DNA from: Prostheceraeus crozeri
Lineage: Eukaryota > Platyhelminthes > Polycladida > Euryleptidae
Direction of reading: 5' to 3'
Length of the DNA stretch: 64,000 nt
Assembly (NCBI GenBank): GCA_907163375.1
Contig: CAJQUW010000498.1
Coordinates: 186,001 to 250,000 of the forward strand
Numbering within the stretch: the first letter of the stretch is position 1; every line of letters starts with the position of its first letter. The translations under genes and the position numbers were made by a program. Shown here piece after piece: positions 23,985-35,851 of the stretch. The notes below the pieces were generated by a model. It saw only the letters and a list, made by a program, of their open reading frames with translations. It ran no database searches and was not told the DNA's origin.

Positions 23985-26165
23985 AAGGAAAGAATGAAAT
24001 TATGACCGACTGGTTTATAAATCAATGAGTGAAACGAGGACATGAATGAGATAAATAAAAAGCTCATCACATTCAAGAAAAAATATAAAATCGATGATGT
24101 AAAACAAGCAACTGAGTTAGCCAGCTTTGAGACTCAAATACGATGTATAAATTCATTTGCTTGGAGAAGGACGACAATGGCTTCTGATAAGTCGTTAGTT
24201 TACTGCCGTATCTAAATTCCTATATAGGAGAATAGCTATCAAGTCTGTGGAGACAGAATCATGCTCGAAATGACCCAGCGTACTTCTCCCACCACAGAGA
24301 TTGTACAGAAAAAGTCAAACAGCCTCTTTATTCACTACGAGTGGCGGTTCAGCTGTTATGGTTCTTGCTTTCACCTAGACAGTCGACTGTAATAGGGGAT
24401 TTGAAGGCGTTCATGCTTTTATGAATACTGCAGCATTTGCTATGAAAAAATACCACACCATAGCGGAGAACATGTGATTATACAGCCTCCAGACAAGCCA
24501 ATAAAGCAAGTCGTCGAAATGACACAAATGATTTCTACCAAAGATTAACCCTCATTGTTTATATCGAATCTTTTAACTTTTTGTATGTGTGCCCGAGTAA
24601 AGAAAGAAGGAGCTAATCACATGTTCGATTTGATTTAGTCGTTACAAGGACTTTGGTGTGATTTTTCACGGTGCGCTGACTTCTGTCACCGACAACAGTC
24701 GCCGACCAAAGGCAGTGTCATTTATAGACTCCATACCTTAGTTGTGAACGCAAGGCATAACCCGTGTTATGCATGTGTGGTACAGGTGTGATGCACAAAT
24801 GATAGATGTTTCGTTATTTTATAAATGCGGGGAGTAGAAACATGTCCAGCAATCTAAGCAGTTACAATTGCTGATTGAAGTTGAATTCTAATACAAACCT
24901 TATTCACGCTGTTTATCTTAAAAATTGCGAAATTTTAAAATCATTGATCCTTTAATGAGCCTCCTAATTTGTTTTTTATTCAGCTATAGCAATCATGCAT
25001 ACATCATTTTTATTATACAGAAGGCGCGATTTTGTTCTTTCATGGCCTGTCTTGTTCCTTCATGTATACAATATTAGCATTTTCAGACATTGATTAATTA
25101 ATTCATATATCTTATTAATTATTTTTTCTTTCTAACATTAATTATTTTGCATGTATCACAATGTACCCTAATTTCTACATGCACTGCCATGAAGCCTTCT
25201 GTGTTACACGCAGATACGTAATTTATGAATTTCAACATGAGTTGCAAGTGTAATTAAATTTTCAAAGTGAATCAAGTGTAATTTCAGATTTGCAGCAAAG
25301 TTCAAAACGTCTGTAATTATAATATTCATGTGAATTGAATATATTGCAGGGTGACAATGTACCAGTATGAGGAAACTTCAGTGCGCGAGAAAATAATCAC
25401 TGACATCAGCACAGGAAAATGCTTCTACATTTTGATTTGCTGTTGATCTGTTTTTGGAGGTAGAGAATACGGTAAAAAGCATGTTTTTCATTTTTTATGC
25501 TTTCAAATTTTGGCGTACGATGCAAAATTCATTTACGCAAGCAGATATATGTTGGCTCTGATAACATAAGATCACCTAAGATATCTTTATTATTCCACTG
25601 AGCAAATTACCTGAATCTTTCTGACGTAGCTTTTGGTGTACGTTCGACTGAGAAATGCAAGACGTAGTCTTTGACTTAGATTTGCATGCTCTAAAATGGA
25701 TGAGATTTCATGCATATCTAAACTAAATAATCGCACATGTTGGGCAATGGTGACTCCATGGTTTTCTAGTAGGCCGCATGACTGTTTACGAACAGTCTTC
25801 TCATTTATCTTGCATGATAAAGTTTGTTTTGTGTGTTATGCGACATGAAGTGTCCAGTGATTCGAAACTCGCAAAACTTCTAAGTAGGCATATCAAATAA
25901 AAAGTAATTTTTATAAATACTCTTGAATTTTTGGGGTATTTTAAATATTTTGATTTTCCTAAACCTTTTATGAATGTTTCTAAGGTCTGTGTACTCAAAT
26001 ACATTTAAGCTTACTCAAATTCTTTGCATTTCGTTAAAAACCATTGATCCAATGCTAAAAGCAAAATATTGAAAATTGGGATGCATCGGCTATCACCGTG
26101 TCCAAAGACTATGCACATTTTCCACTGTCTTTGACTATGTTGTATTAAAAATTTGAAATTTTCTT
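23985..26165. other. no gene seen
   Basis: If the 23.8-kb exon is real, upstream exons or an intron could lie here, but no frame stands out. The sequence is AT-rich with no recognised repeats. Confidence 0.4.
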
Positions 26166-26167
26166 AG

Positions 26168-26751
26168 GCTCAAAAAATTTTCGTGAAAAAAGACAATCCA
26201 ACACTTTCGCTACCACCTGACCCTATGATTACCCGATGGGGAACATGGGTAAACGTCGCTCATTTTTACGTCGAAAATTTGGACTCCGTACGAACTATAA
26301 TTCATTCATCTGACTCTGAAATCTTCGGAGACACGGACTTAAGATCAGGACTACCGTATATCGCAGCTAACTTTCACGTTCTGCTTGACCTGATAAAATC
26401 ACTAGAGACCCAAGGATTGAGTCTGATTGACGCTTTCTCAACCGTCACCGATGTAGAGAAGGCCATGAAAAAATTGCTAGGAATCAAGGGTGAGGCAATC
26501 AAGGCGGAATATGATAAAGTTAATAAAGAAAATCAGGATGTTCAAGTCCTGCACTCTATTGAATTAGTATAGTCAGGTAACTAGAGCTCAATCCCGCACA
26601 ACCTCCTCAACAGGCGGCCACCTATGACTTTGCAAGCCTCGACGTCGAGCGTGCGTTTTCGACATGCAAAACGATTTTATCTGATAATCACCGGAGACCT
26701 ACTCCAAAGAATATTTCTAAAATATTAGTCTGCAATTGTTTTTACCAATAA
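26168..26751 (+). pseudogene. hAT-superfamily transposase relic
   Basis: The frame at 26183-26572 (129 codons) reads LPPDPMITRWGTW near its start and then IAANFHVLLDLIKSLETQGL, features of the C-terminal half of a hAT transposase group common in invertebrates. A second piece at 26623-26751, in another frame, reads SLDVERAFSTCKTILSDNHR and ILVCNCF. It matches the hAT C-terminal dimerisation segment (consensus-like VDVERxFSxYKxxLSDxRR). The two pieces are separated by a stop and about 50 bases, so the copy is broken. TTTTCTTAG just before the first piece resembles a splice acceptor. The catalytic N-terminal half is not visible upstream. It could be a 5'-lost transposon or a decayed retrocopy. 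Confidence 0.7.
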
Positions 26752-26755
26752 ATGG

Positions 26756-27560
26756 AATTAGATACTAACATTTTTCATTTCTTTGTTGTTTGGAAATTTT
26801 GAGGTAACTCAGTATCTAAATATGTTGATGAGATGAACCGAACAGTATCATGAAGCCTGCTGAGTCATTACTATAATTGACAGTATAATTTGATTCCCAA
26901 ACATTTCAAGTATTTTGACGATTTTTTTAGATATTTCGAGGTTTTGAAATAAATAAATATTTAATTTTTTTGATACTTTTGACTAAATATTTTTCCGAAC
27001 CCTACTCATAAGTGACGTGCAAGAGCTTGATAACCTCGCAAAGAAAATTTCAGTTTTGTGAGCTCAACCATGTAGCTTAGAGGATTGACAGTAAACAAGA
27101 GATATTTCCAACGAATTTCAAGGTTGGGCAAAAGCTTGTGTTGGGTATATCCAATATAGGTTTTGAGTCGAAACCCAATACCCAAGCCCAAGTTTCAATA
27201 AATGAGTAGAATCAAGTAAACGAAGTACATTCTTTGTATTTTGTGCTGACATGAAAATTCTTCTACAGGCCAAATTTCTTATTTTACGATAATTTCATCA
27301 CAGTATTGCTGCAATCAATAAAATTTTTATTTCTACTACCGAAGCTTCTGTTCGATGGCTTGGGCGACAACTTGCAACAGAAATCAAGAAATTCGGGGAC
27401 ATCGACTATGATTCGTAGAAATAGGTCTTAGTGGTTATTAATGCCTTAATAGTCTATGCCTATTACCATGCTTACAGTCGATTCATCTACATGTCTTAAT
27501 TGACAACGTGAACGTTTGTGTTAAGATCTGAGAGTTGTTTACCAGCTGACACGAGTTTCT
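26756..27560. other. no gene seen
   Basis: AT-rich spacer. The minus frame at 27006-27191 is not supported. Confidence 0.4.
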
Positions 27561-27965
27561 GTTAACACTCATCAGACATCCAATTATATTCTACAAACGA
27601 CTTCGTAGTTAATGTAAATGCTCAGGGGCAAGCAGCAGCTCTTGTCTGTACAAATTTGCGTTCAAAGATGAGGGAGGACACAACAGATGCTCAACTGTTT
27701 CTATCAAACTTCGACAAAATTACACATGCCCAGCTTCAGAAACGCAAATCTAATGTTTCCGCCATTATCAAGTTAGCATAATTTAATACCTTGATCTCGC
27801 AATTTTCTGATATCACAAAGGCTACCAATGCTGTTGATGATGCTGCAGTCGATTGCAAATACTGCGTTTGTAAGAAGCCTTACATCACAATAAGTGCTTA
27901 CCAGAGCAATATTCACAAGAAGTGCTGCTCTTGTAATTTATGGGCCTATGAAAAGTGTGGTTAGT
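27561..27965 (+). pseudogene. unrecognised coding-like relic with a Cys-rich end
   Basis: One plus frame runs about 110 codons through a single internal TAA. Before it come NAQGQAAALVCTNLRSKMRE and LFLSNFDKITHAQLQKRKS; after it come ISQFSDITKATNAVDDA and then a Cys-rich end with C..C.C near VDCKYCVCKKPY and KKCCSCNLW. Codon use looks more protein-like than the surroundings and the cysteine spacing suggests a small zinc-binding module (PHD/zinc-knuckle-like). I do not recognise the family. It may be part of a transposon-encoded protein; chance cannot be excluded. Confidence 0.3.
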
Positions 27966-27969
27966 AGGA

Positions 27970-28855
27970 AACGATTTTTTATTACAATAACTGTAATTAG
28001 TAGTCTAATTACATGTACGTGTATTACGTTGTAAAGCTTTCCTTTAATTTAATCTTTACTGATATACTGACCTATTGATGATTTTTGCTGTAATGATGAT
28101 TGAATTACACATTTTTCAACAAAGTGGGCCCCTAATTGTATTCAATTTTATGATTCAGAAAAAGGATATATAAAGATAGCATAGCTGCGTAGTGAGTGCA
28201 TGGTTAAACATATTTAGAATGCGAAATTGGAATGAAATCATTTTTGAATAAATGTCGGCTGTCGCAGACAGGGTAAGAAGATTATCATCAGTCTGAGACT
28301 GCTACATGTATATCCTACATTATTGCTCTAGTTAATACTCATAGATCAAAATAAAGCTTTAATGCAAGACTTGCACATGCAACATTAATTAATGGGCAAG
28401 ATCACATGAAAATATGTACAGTTCGGTTCCAGTTGGGAACAAAAGTTTGCTTGACCAATAGACTACTGGCTTTTGAATATAACACACGGATTGCATGACT
28501 TTTTGCGCTATCTAAGTTCGTTCTAGTGTTACTTTTGAGGTTGCCTGCATGAAAAAGACTCGTTTGTGATTTAATTGTCTCGATTTTTTATTCATGAACT
28601 TCCATTTTCATTAATTTTTTTATATCAATTTTTATGAGCATCAGTTGAGGTATTATCGATTCTGTTATTTCGTGTCATTTTTATAAGAACCGTGTACATC
28701 TCATGCTATAAAAGATAACAATGGAAATTCATCTCTTAAGCAAGGAGGTAGACATATATTATATAATGGAGAGCAGCACCTGTGGCATTAAGGCGATTAT
28801 AATCTGCGCTATGATGGTTTTTTTAAAATCAAATACTTCTGGCATGTTCTTGCAT
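27970..28855. other. no gene seen
   Basis: Unrecognised AT-rich DNA. Confidence 0.4.
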
Positions 28856-28869
28856 GCATGCTTAAGCAC

Positions 28870-29960
28870 AGAGAGCTCATGGGAGTTGTCCAAAACGATA
28901 GGAGATGTATTGGTGTGGGAAACAGAAACGGACTTTGGTCGAAATGGGCCAAGATGATTCCAAGAAGGAAAGTTACGAGAGAGAATGAGGTGCGAACCTT
29001 TGAAGAAGAGAATAGACGTGTCCCGGCAGTGCAACAGGGGCAGCAAGGAAGAGAGTTCAACGGGAAAGTTGAAGATTACAAGATCTCATGGAACGATAGG
29101 TGGAACATGGACTATTGGCAGTTGAAGCGGAGCTTCAATGGACCAATGATGTGTTCCAAGCCCTTGCTAATCTGACATGTTGTAGAATCTGGACGGACCG
29201 TCAGTGTCATCTGTGTGGCATGTATGCCAATCTTCGTCAAATCCTCTCTGGGTGTCATGTGGCATTGCTGAGAGGATGGTACACGCACCGGCACAGTTTG
29301 GTCCTGCAAGCGATTGTGGAAGCAGTCTCGGATGCAGTGATACCTGATACCTTTCAGGTATGTGACGGGAATTGACTTTGTGTCGAGTGGTCAAACAAAG
29401 GGGTGAAGCTCGTGTGTCTCGATCTTTTCCGCGAAAGTGGAAAGTTCGAGTGGATAGACAGCTGCCAGATGGATTATCCTTATCTGACCAACGGCCTGAT
29501 CTAGTGTTGATCGACGCGATTGGGAAGAGAATGATTATGTGCAAACTAACCCTTCCCTTGGAAGAGAACGTTGAGGATGCCCATAAGAGGAAAGCTGCCG
29601 AACATGAAGAACTTGACGAATGGATTCTGAAACAAGGGTGGATGGGTGAGCTCATGTCCTTTGAAGTGGGATGCCGCAGTTTCGTTGCTCCATTGGTGAG
29701 GAAATTTCTTGTGAAGGCCGGTGTCACAAGAGCGAAGATCACCATGAAGAAGTTGAGTGCAAAGGTGGAAGAAGGTAAAAGTTTTGCGTCAAGGACCTAG
29801 GCACAACGAGCTGCTGTGAACCCACCATCCTGAGAGATACGGCACTGAGCTAAATGGGTCGAAATTTCGGACGGACGGCCCTCAGATGATGACTTAGGTC
29901 CTTTTGAGTTTCACATGACAAGTTGGGCCAACTGTTCAGAATAATAATCATTAACAAACC
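28870..29960 (+). mobile_element. 3' end of a LINE with zinc knuckle and restriction-like nuclease module
   Basis: Three plus-strand frames in succession carry one protein's C-terminal region. The first (to about 29130) has QGQQGREF followed by KISWNDRWNMDYWQLK. The second (29100-29375) has the zinc knuckle CHLCGMYANLRQILSGCHVA and then RHSLVLQAIVEAV. The third (29372-29800) has RPDLVLIDAIGKRMIMCKLT, EENVEDAHKRKAAEHEEL and VGCRSFVAPLVRKFL, which match the PD-(D/E)xK-like tail of widespread animal LINE-type ORFs. The usual acidic residue in the 'ELTVP' position reads as Lys here. At least two frameshifts break it. The 5' part, including the reverse transcriptase, is absent, as in a truncated insertion. 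The 3' untranslated region is probably the segment after 29800, ending near AATAATAATC at about 29942. Confidence 0.75.
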
Positions 29961-29964
29961 ACTG

Positions 29965-32275
29965 TTAAATAATATTTAAACGTCAGACATACTCCATGTA
30001 TTCATACTCCAAGTCCAATGGTATTGAATAATACAATAAAATTAGTAAAAACCTCTTAATTGATGAATTTAAGTGCGAGTTCTATATGATGACAGGTTGC
30101 TTTTATGATTGCTTTTTTCAATTCATGCGAGAAAATACGGAAAGGCAATCTTCAATGCATTTAGATATTAGTAATTAAGGATAGCTGTCCCGAAAGCTGG
30201 ACAAGTAAATACTTTGTAAATTTGACAAACGTTGTTCGTATCTGTGGAGGTGTTCTCCAAAATCGACCTTGCAATAGAAATACATTTGCTACATTATATC
30301 TAGATCGCTGCACACGTGCGCTCATGATTGACATCCTTCGTCGTAATGACAGTTTACTTTAAAAAAATTAATGAAAATATTTCATAACGAGTGAATCAAT
30401 ATTGAATAAAGTATCTGTGATCCACCAGAATTAACAATACCTATGTATCGCACAAATCCACTCATTTGTGTCATTATTGAATAAGGTGATGCCGGATGTT
30501 TGTTTTCATTTACAACCTAAAAGCCGACAGCCAAATAATCACTTTATAAGCTGGAAAGTTGTGAGAACTAGACCTAGCCAATCGATTATAAATGTTTAGT
30601 TAATAACTTCTAACAGTTATTCGTTTGCCACCTTTGTAGAATTTTATCAAAGACATCCGCGCAATAACATACTAAAGTCATCGGCAAGAACACATACATA
30701 TTACGTTTGTTTTATCAATTAATGAGTATTTATTATTCTCATGTTATCTCAGAGCAACATAAATATCGATAGATTTCCCGACTTCTCTGGACCATTGCAA
30801 GATATCAGATTCGAAATGGGGCAAGGGAAACGTCGCAGCGGATTGTCGAGTCTCGATGTTGTCATGGTGACAGAGGTGGTAGCGTGGGAGTGGCGGGCAC
30901 AGAGCGACATCCTGCCAGTCAGTTCCGGAGTAGGGTAGAGGGAGGAACGATAAACAACGGCAGTGGGAAATTACCTTGCGGTTTTCTCTTCCCAACAACG
31001 CAGAGGTGACCTTGGGTGCACTGAGATGGACGTGGAGCAATTTGTCACCGCGGTCTCATGAACTCTCTGCTCACAGTGCAAATTAAACGCGAGAACATCT
31101 TTCCGCTGGTAAGAGCGCTGGTGGTGGTGGAGAAGTGTCAACAAGATAATTTCTCGCGGAAGGTGTGAGAATTTGTAATATTTGCATCATTGCATGTGTG
31201 CTAGACGAAATTGCCAATCTCACGTTGTCTGCGAAGATGCCTTGTGGCAACGTTCCATGATGAGTCCTTTATATAGCATACAATGGCTTACAAACGCATG
31301 CAAGTAAGAGTATCATTCAAATGATAATGAGAGAAAAATCCATTTGAAACAATTACTTGATGTGCTAGGAAAATACATGGTTTTTCTCGAAACGATTTTT
31401 TACTATTCAAATTGGCTTTGAGGTTTACAAATGAGAAACAGCAGACATAGGCCTACCGATGTAATGAGTAAATCATAAAAGATTGCAGTGAAAGCTTGCC
31501 TGAGAAAAGAATAGAAAGATGGCCACATGCTTGATTAATTAAACCACTAGACTCGTGGGCAGCCGTAGACGCTGCGTTTCATCCTGCAGTGATTTATCAC
31601 TGCGGCTCGGAAAGTAGCTGATCCATTGCAAAACACGCTGCTGTGCCTGTGGAGCCAGTTAGCTTCCAAGCCCTATCGAAGAGTGCTTGTAGCCTTAAAG
31701 TAATCTAGCGCTTCATGTGGAGCGAAATGATTGTCTGAGGACATTTTCTGTGCTTTGTTAAGTGCCATCCGAGCAGAAAACACAAGGATAGCCAACTCAG
31801 CACTTTATAAAACGCCAGGGAAAATGTATCATGTGCTCTGACCAACTTAATAAGCTATTGAGTTTATATTCTCTAAGGTTGATGCTTGATTAGTTTAATG
31901 TAGGACTTTAAAAAGTGTCTGCTTAATTGACTTACTAAAGTTTTACTTAGCAATAGCTTACTTAGCATTAGCTTGACACTTAATAGTCATTCTGCTCAGT
32001 CAAAGCTCTATTTGAAGGCTCACATTTGAAATTGAAATATGCGTATCTAGATAGTTTTAAGTATTCATATTTGATTTACAATTTGGATTTTCTGAAAGAT
32101 CATGTATGAGTGATTAGGACTTAATGTAAAAAGAACACACAAAATAAATGTAATGAATAAGCGAACCTTGTTTATCCTCTGAGGCACATTAGGCACGGAG
32201 CCTTTCTTCCATGTGGCCGAGTTTTCCTTTATCTAGTCTCATTGTTTTTGTGCTGAGTGTTTAGCAACAATGCTG
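29965..32275. other. no supported gene; one GC-richer patch
   Basis: At 30740-31160 the DNA is GC-richer and open on both strands (65 codons plus, 98 minus). A longer ATG-less minus frame covers about 30970-31180 and ends at a donor-like CGCAAG/GTAATT. No motif identifies a protein. Another GC-richer stretch at 31550-31770 has no long frame. Confidence 0.35.
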
Positions 32276-32350
32276 AGTACTAAGGTTTAAACCAAAAGTC
32301 TCCCGGACACAGAGTGAACGCTCTACCACAAAGCCACAGCACCGGTATTC
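32275..32350 (-). repeat. tRNA-derived SINE copy
   Basis: On the minus strand GTGGTAGAGCG follows a TGGC-containing A-box context, and about 35 bases later comes GGTTTAAACC, a degenerate B box. The spacing and AGAGCG motif mark a tRNA-derived Pol III head. No intact cloverleaf; end points are uncertain. Confidence 0.5.
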
Positions 32351-32354
32351 ATAT

Positions 32355-33630
32355 ATATGTTTAAGATCATAGGGATCAGATGTAGTGAGGCATCTTTAGC
32401 CGGCTAACACTTATCACATTTAACATAATGAGCTCGGCAGGCCCATGGGCACCACATGGAGCCCATACCATTGTTCAAGTGCAATTGAATTTTTCAGAAC
32501 AACTTTAAGGAAGCAAAATATCGATAGAGTCATCATTAAAAGACATTCTTAATATCCTTGTGTTTTCTAAAGGTAAATAGTACCAATTATGATTCACGTC
32601 AGATCACATCCATACTTAAACATACTTAAACGTATCGAAAAATAATTTAAATGGATGTCTAGTGGTTTAGTCGTCTTTTACTTTGCAGATTTGATACGTC
32701 TGGGAACCCGGAAATGATATCGGTAAAGTAAATATTCTTTATCAAATGTGAAATGACAATTGTGCGATTAATTAATTTGGCTCGACTTCGTAATCTTATA
32801 ATCATCAATAGATCTTCTGTCATTTGTTTGGAAAGGTGCTTAACAAGTTTTGTATATGCGCAACCTTCAACGCAAAACACTTCATCTAATTGATTTTTGA
32901 TGTAAATGAAAGAAATGTTGTGCTGCGATCAGCCGACGTCAAGCTCAGAACTCAAATAGTTTCGTGTTGAAATCAGTTAACTTTATGCGGTCTACGGAGG
33001 AAGAAATCATCGGACAACCTTTTAACTTGGAAGGGCGATACTTTAGAACTTGGAACCTTTTTGATGTTGAAGTTTAGCGACTGTCAAACCTGTACCGAGA
33101 TAATTCCATTTGAAAAACAGAAACTTGGCTGTATGACACAGATGTATTTCAAATTGTCTCTCATTTTTAACACTGAAGTATTTTCCGAGCAAGAAAATAA
33201 AAGAGGAAACGCAAAGCGGAGTTATCGGAAATCAAAGAGAGTCATTTACACCTAGAAATCACTGAAAAGCATTTCAGTTTTATGATGGATGGAAGAGAAC
33301 ATGTGAGTTATCGAATCAATCTGACGATTGTGAACTGAGCAGCTAATTCCATATTCATTCTTGTTATATCTAACGCAAATAATCGTTTCTTACAGGCGCA
33401 CGACAGCCATAACAATTGATCTGTGTATTGCTATATAAAAAATCCTCTTAGGAAATTTATTTTTATAATTCCTGAAAAGGGGACCCTTCGAGTTCCAGCT
33501 TTTCAGTAGCTTCATTTATGTTAATTAATTTTGAGCAGCCATGTGTAGAAAATATTGTTTTCTGAAAAAACCAAAAGCTAAAATGCTGTAGTGTATATGA
33601 ATGTATGTATAAATCACACACTTGTACCAA
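32355..33630. other. no gene seen
   Basis: Unrecognised AT-rich DNA with a few short chance frames. Confidence 0.4.
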
Positions 33631-33634
33631 AATC

Positions 33635-33845
33635 AGGGTTTGAACCAGCCGCCAGCTGCAAATTTTGAAGACCGGCGGCCTGGCCACCTGTTCACTGCTC
33701 CAGCAGCCGGTTATTTTAATTATTTCTGTCGACCGTTATCGACATTCATTCTAGAATAAGGTGCTAAAAGAATTACATGTACAACTTAGCAAGAGCATGT
33801 AAATGTCGCATAATTTAAGAGCATATGTAATGCATGCTGCATTAC
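33635..33845 (+). repeat. repeat E, copy 2
   Basis: Inverted partner of 21705-21920. Shared landmarks are AATCAGGGTTTGAACC, GGCGGCC, AGCCGGTTA, TGTCGACCGTTATCGAC and CATTCTAGAATAA. The GC-rich core is about 30 bases longer here than in copy 1. Confidence 0.6.
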
Positions 33846-33849
33846 ACAA

Positions 33850-34920
33850 AAGTTGCCAGCCACTTTAAATTATTGACTTTTACAAGTAGTTTAAACTCTA
33901 CGTTATCTCAGATAAAGTTTCCAGACTACTGTATTCTAGCCAACATGAATTTTGTAAGACTTATGTATTCCTTATCCTATATAAATCCAGCTTTCAAATC
34001 CGCTTTAGCATTTCTTCCTATAGTTCATGGAATGCGTTATGGCTTGCCATAATCTGGTAAGGTACATTCTTCAATCTTGGTGCATTGTCAGTACCTAAAG
34101 TTGCGGAGCGGAGGAGAATTTCTGCCGGAAAGGTCGCCTCCACAACCTTATGAAGCTTAAAAGTTGAGGGGGAAAATAATTCATCAGCTAATTTTATAAA
34201 TGATTAGTGATTACCAACATTTTCCAGAATCATGAATCGCTCCTGCATTATGCCCTGTTTAGAGGATCTTATGCACTTGGCTTAAAATCTGTTATGAAGT
34301 TTGTCTCTGTCATTCATCCTCTGATCGCATTTTGCCAAAACGATTGCCTAGTTCCGGACAATGTCTCCTACCTAAAAATCATACTCAGCGGCGTTCTTGT
34401 TCGCTTGTTTCATAAACAAATAAATGAAATGATGAAACAAGCTTGTGCACTATATCCTACTCCCTTCGTTTCGCCTCATATTGATGATTTTCATTCAATA
34501 TACATTCCATTCACATTATGTATCGTGCAAGGCATTATTTAATTAAAGCAATTGAGCACTGTCCCAACTCTGCTTCATAAATTATGAAAAGTTTATTTAC
34601 TAACTTGTTATTATCATTGAAAATGTATTACGTATGGCTAGATTTAAATTTCAATTGACTTGTTGTCAAAGCGCATGTCACCGCACTGAAAGAAATAATG
34701 CAATGAGGGGAGCACAGGGTACGGCGTTCCCACATTATTTTTTTTTGAAAAGTAAGTATTTTAAACTTATAAAACGCGATTTTAGGCAATTTTAGTTTAA
34801 AAAATGATCCCTTAGTACTGGAAATGGTACATATTCAATGCGATCAATTCACAATCTGACTGGGTATTGAATATCTAAAGAGAATGACAGCTATTAAGTA
34901 AATACAAGCACTCTTGATTT
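33850..34920. other. no recognised gene
   Basis: A 111-codon plus frame at 34207-34542 has no motif I can place. It is mildly hydrophobic and starts in a plausible context, but one frame of this length is expected by chance. Confidence 0.35.
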
Positions 34921-35045
34921 CCCGACCGCACTCGCCTGACCGATGAATCCTTGTTCAGGCGAGTCCGGCCAGGAATCGAACCGAAGTCCCCGGTGGATAC
35001 GAGCTCGCACTTTCTCCACTAGGTCACATTTGCGGCTGCTGCTAC
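34920..35045 (-). repeat. tRNA-derived SINE copy
   Basis: The minus strand carries GTGACCTAGTGGAGAAAG (A-box-like) and GGTTCGATTCC (a canonical B box) about 45 bases later, followed by TGGCCGGACTCG. A short inverted pair (GACTCGCCTGA and TCAGGCGAGTG) lies just downstream. Pol III promoter spacing is right but the acceptor stem does not pair, so it is a SINE head rather than a working tRNA. Confidence 0.6.
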
Positions 35046-35049
35046 TAGA

Positions 35050-35400
35050 CTGCGTGTTCTTTCAAATTCTTTTTTGCCGACATTTATCATAAAACTTTTT
35101 GTGGATCGAATTTCCCTTCATGACGTCATTCTCAGCATACATCTGTTGCAGTGCTATGCGCACGATTCGAGAATAACTAGCCGACTTTACTTTTTCTAAA
35201 ACCGAGCTTAATCCTGATCTATGATCCTGATGAAATAGAATGTAGACAACTGCAGCTAAAATGCTGTTCTCCGTGTCAGTTATCATCGGCATGTTTTCAC
35301 AAGTTTGGGGAATGTCAATTTAATTCTACTTGACTAAACTCTGCATGTGGATCAGAATAACAGCACTGTGTTACAAGGGTGCGGTGTCGTGGTTGGGCAG
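35050..35400. other. no gene seen
   Basis: A short spacer with a 76-codon minus frame (35062-35292) that I cannot place. Confidence 0.35.
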
Positions 35401-35403
35401 TTA

Positions 35404-35850
35404 CGGGTCATCGTCCGACCGCCCCCAATCGGGTCCTGTTGGGTCCTGTCGGGTCCACGTCTGGCCACCGCCATTCGGGTCATGTCGGATCCACGTCTGG
35501 CCACCGCAATTCGGGTCCTCGTCCGGCCGCTACCGTCTCGGGTCCTGTCGGGTCCACGTCTGGCCAACCCCATTTAGGTCCTGTCAGGTCCTCGTCCGCC
35601 GTTACCCTCTCGGATCCTGTCGGATCCACGTCTGGTCATCCCCATTCGGGCCCTGTCAGATCCACGTCTGGCCACCGCCATTCGTGCCCTGTCAGGTCCT
35701 CGTCCGGCCGCTACCCTCTCGGGTCCTGTCAAGTCTAGCTCTGGTCACTCTATCTCGTTTCCTGTCGGATGTGGCTCCGGCCAAGCCCTTCTAGGGTCAT
35801 ATCGGGTCTGAATCGGGCCACTCTTTCTCGGGTCCTGCAGGGTCTGGGTC
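35404..35850. repeat. GC-rich minisatellite, 36-bp unit, about 12 copies
   Basis: The unit is roughly GGGTCCTGTCGGGTCCACG plus a CTGGCCACC..CATTC half. Most units are 36 or 37 bases; two are 27 bases and lack one 9-base GGGTCCTGT block. Two variants of the second half (CACGTCTGGCCACCGC and CTCGTCCGGCCGCTACC) alternate irregularly. Because the unit length is a multiple of three, three plus frames (up to 154 codons) and one minus frame stay open. These give Pro/Ser/Val-rich repeats that I regard as by-products. The right-hand units are more diverged. Confidence 0.9.
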
Positions 35851-35851
35851 C

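Noticed and set aside
34207-34542. 111-codon plus frame
   Set aside because: No recognisable domain, and AT-rich composition like its flanks.
35330-35794. 154-codon repetitive frame over the minisatellite
   Set aside because: All three forward frames are open because the unit length is a multiple of three. The frames are a by-product of the repeat.
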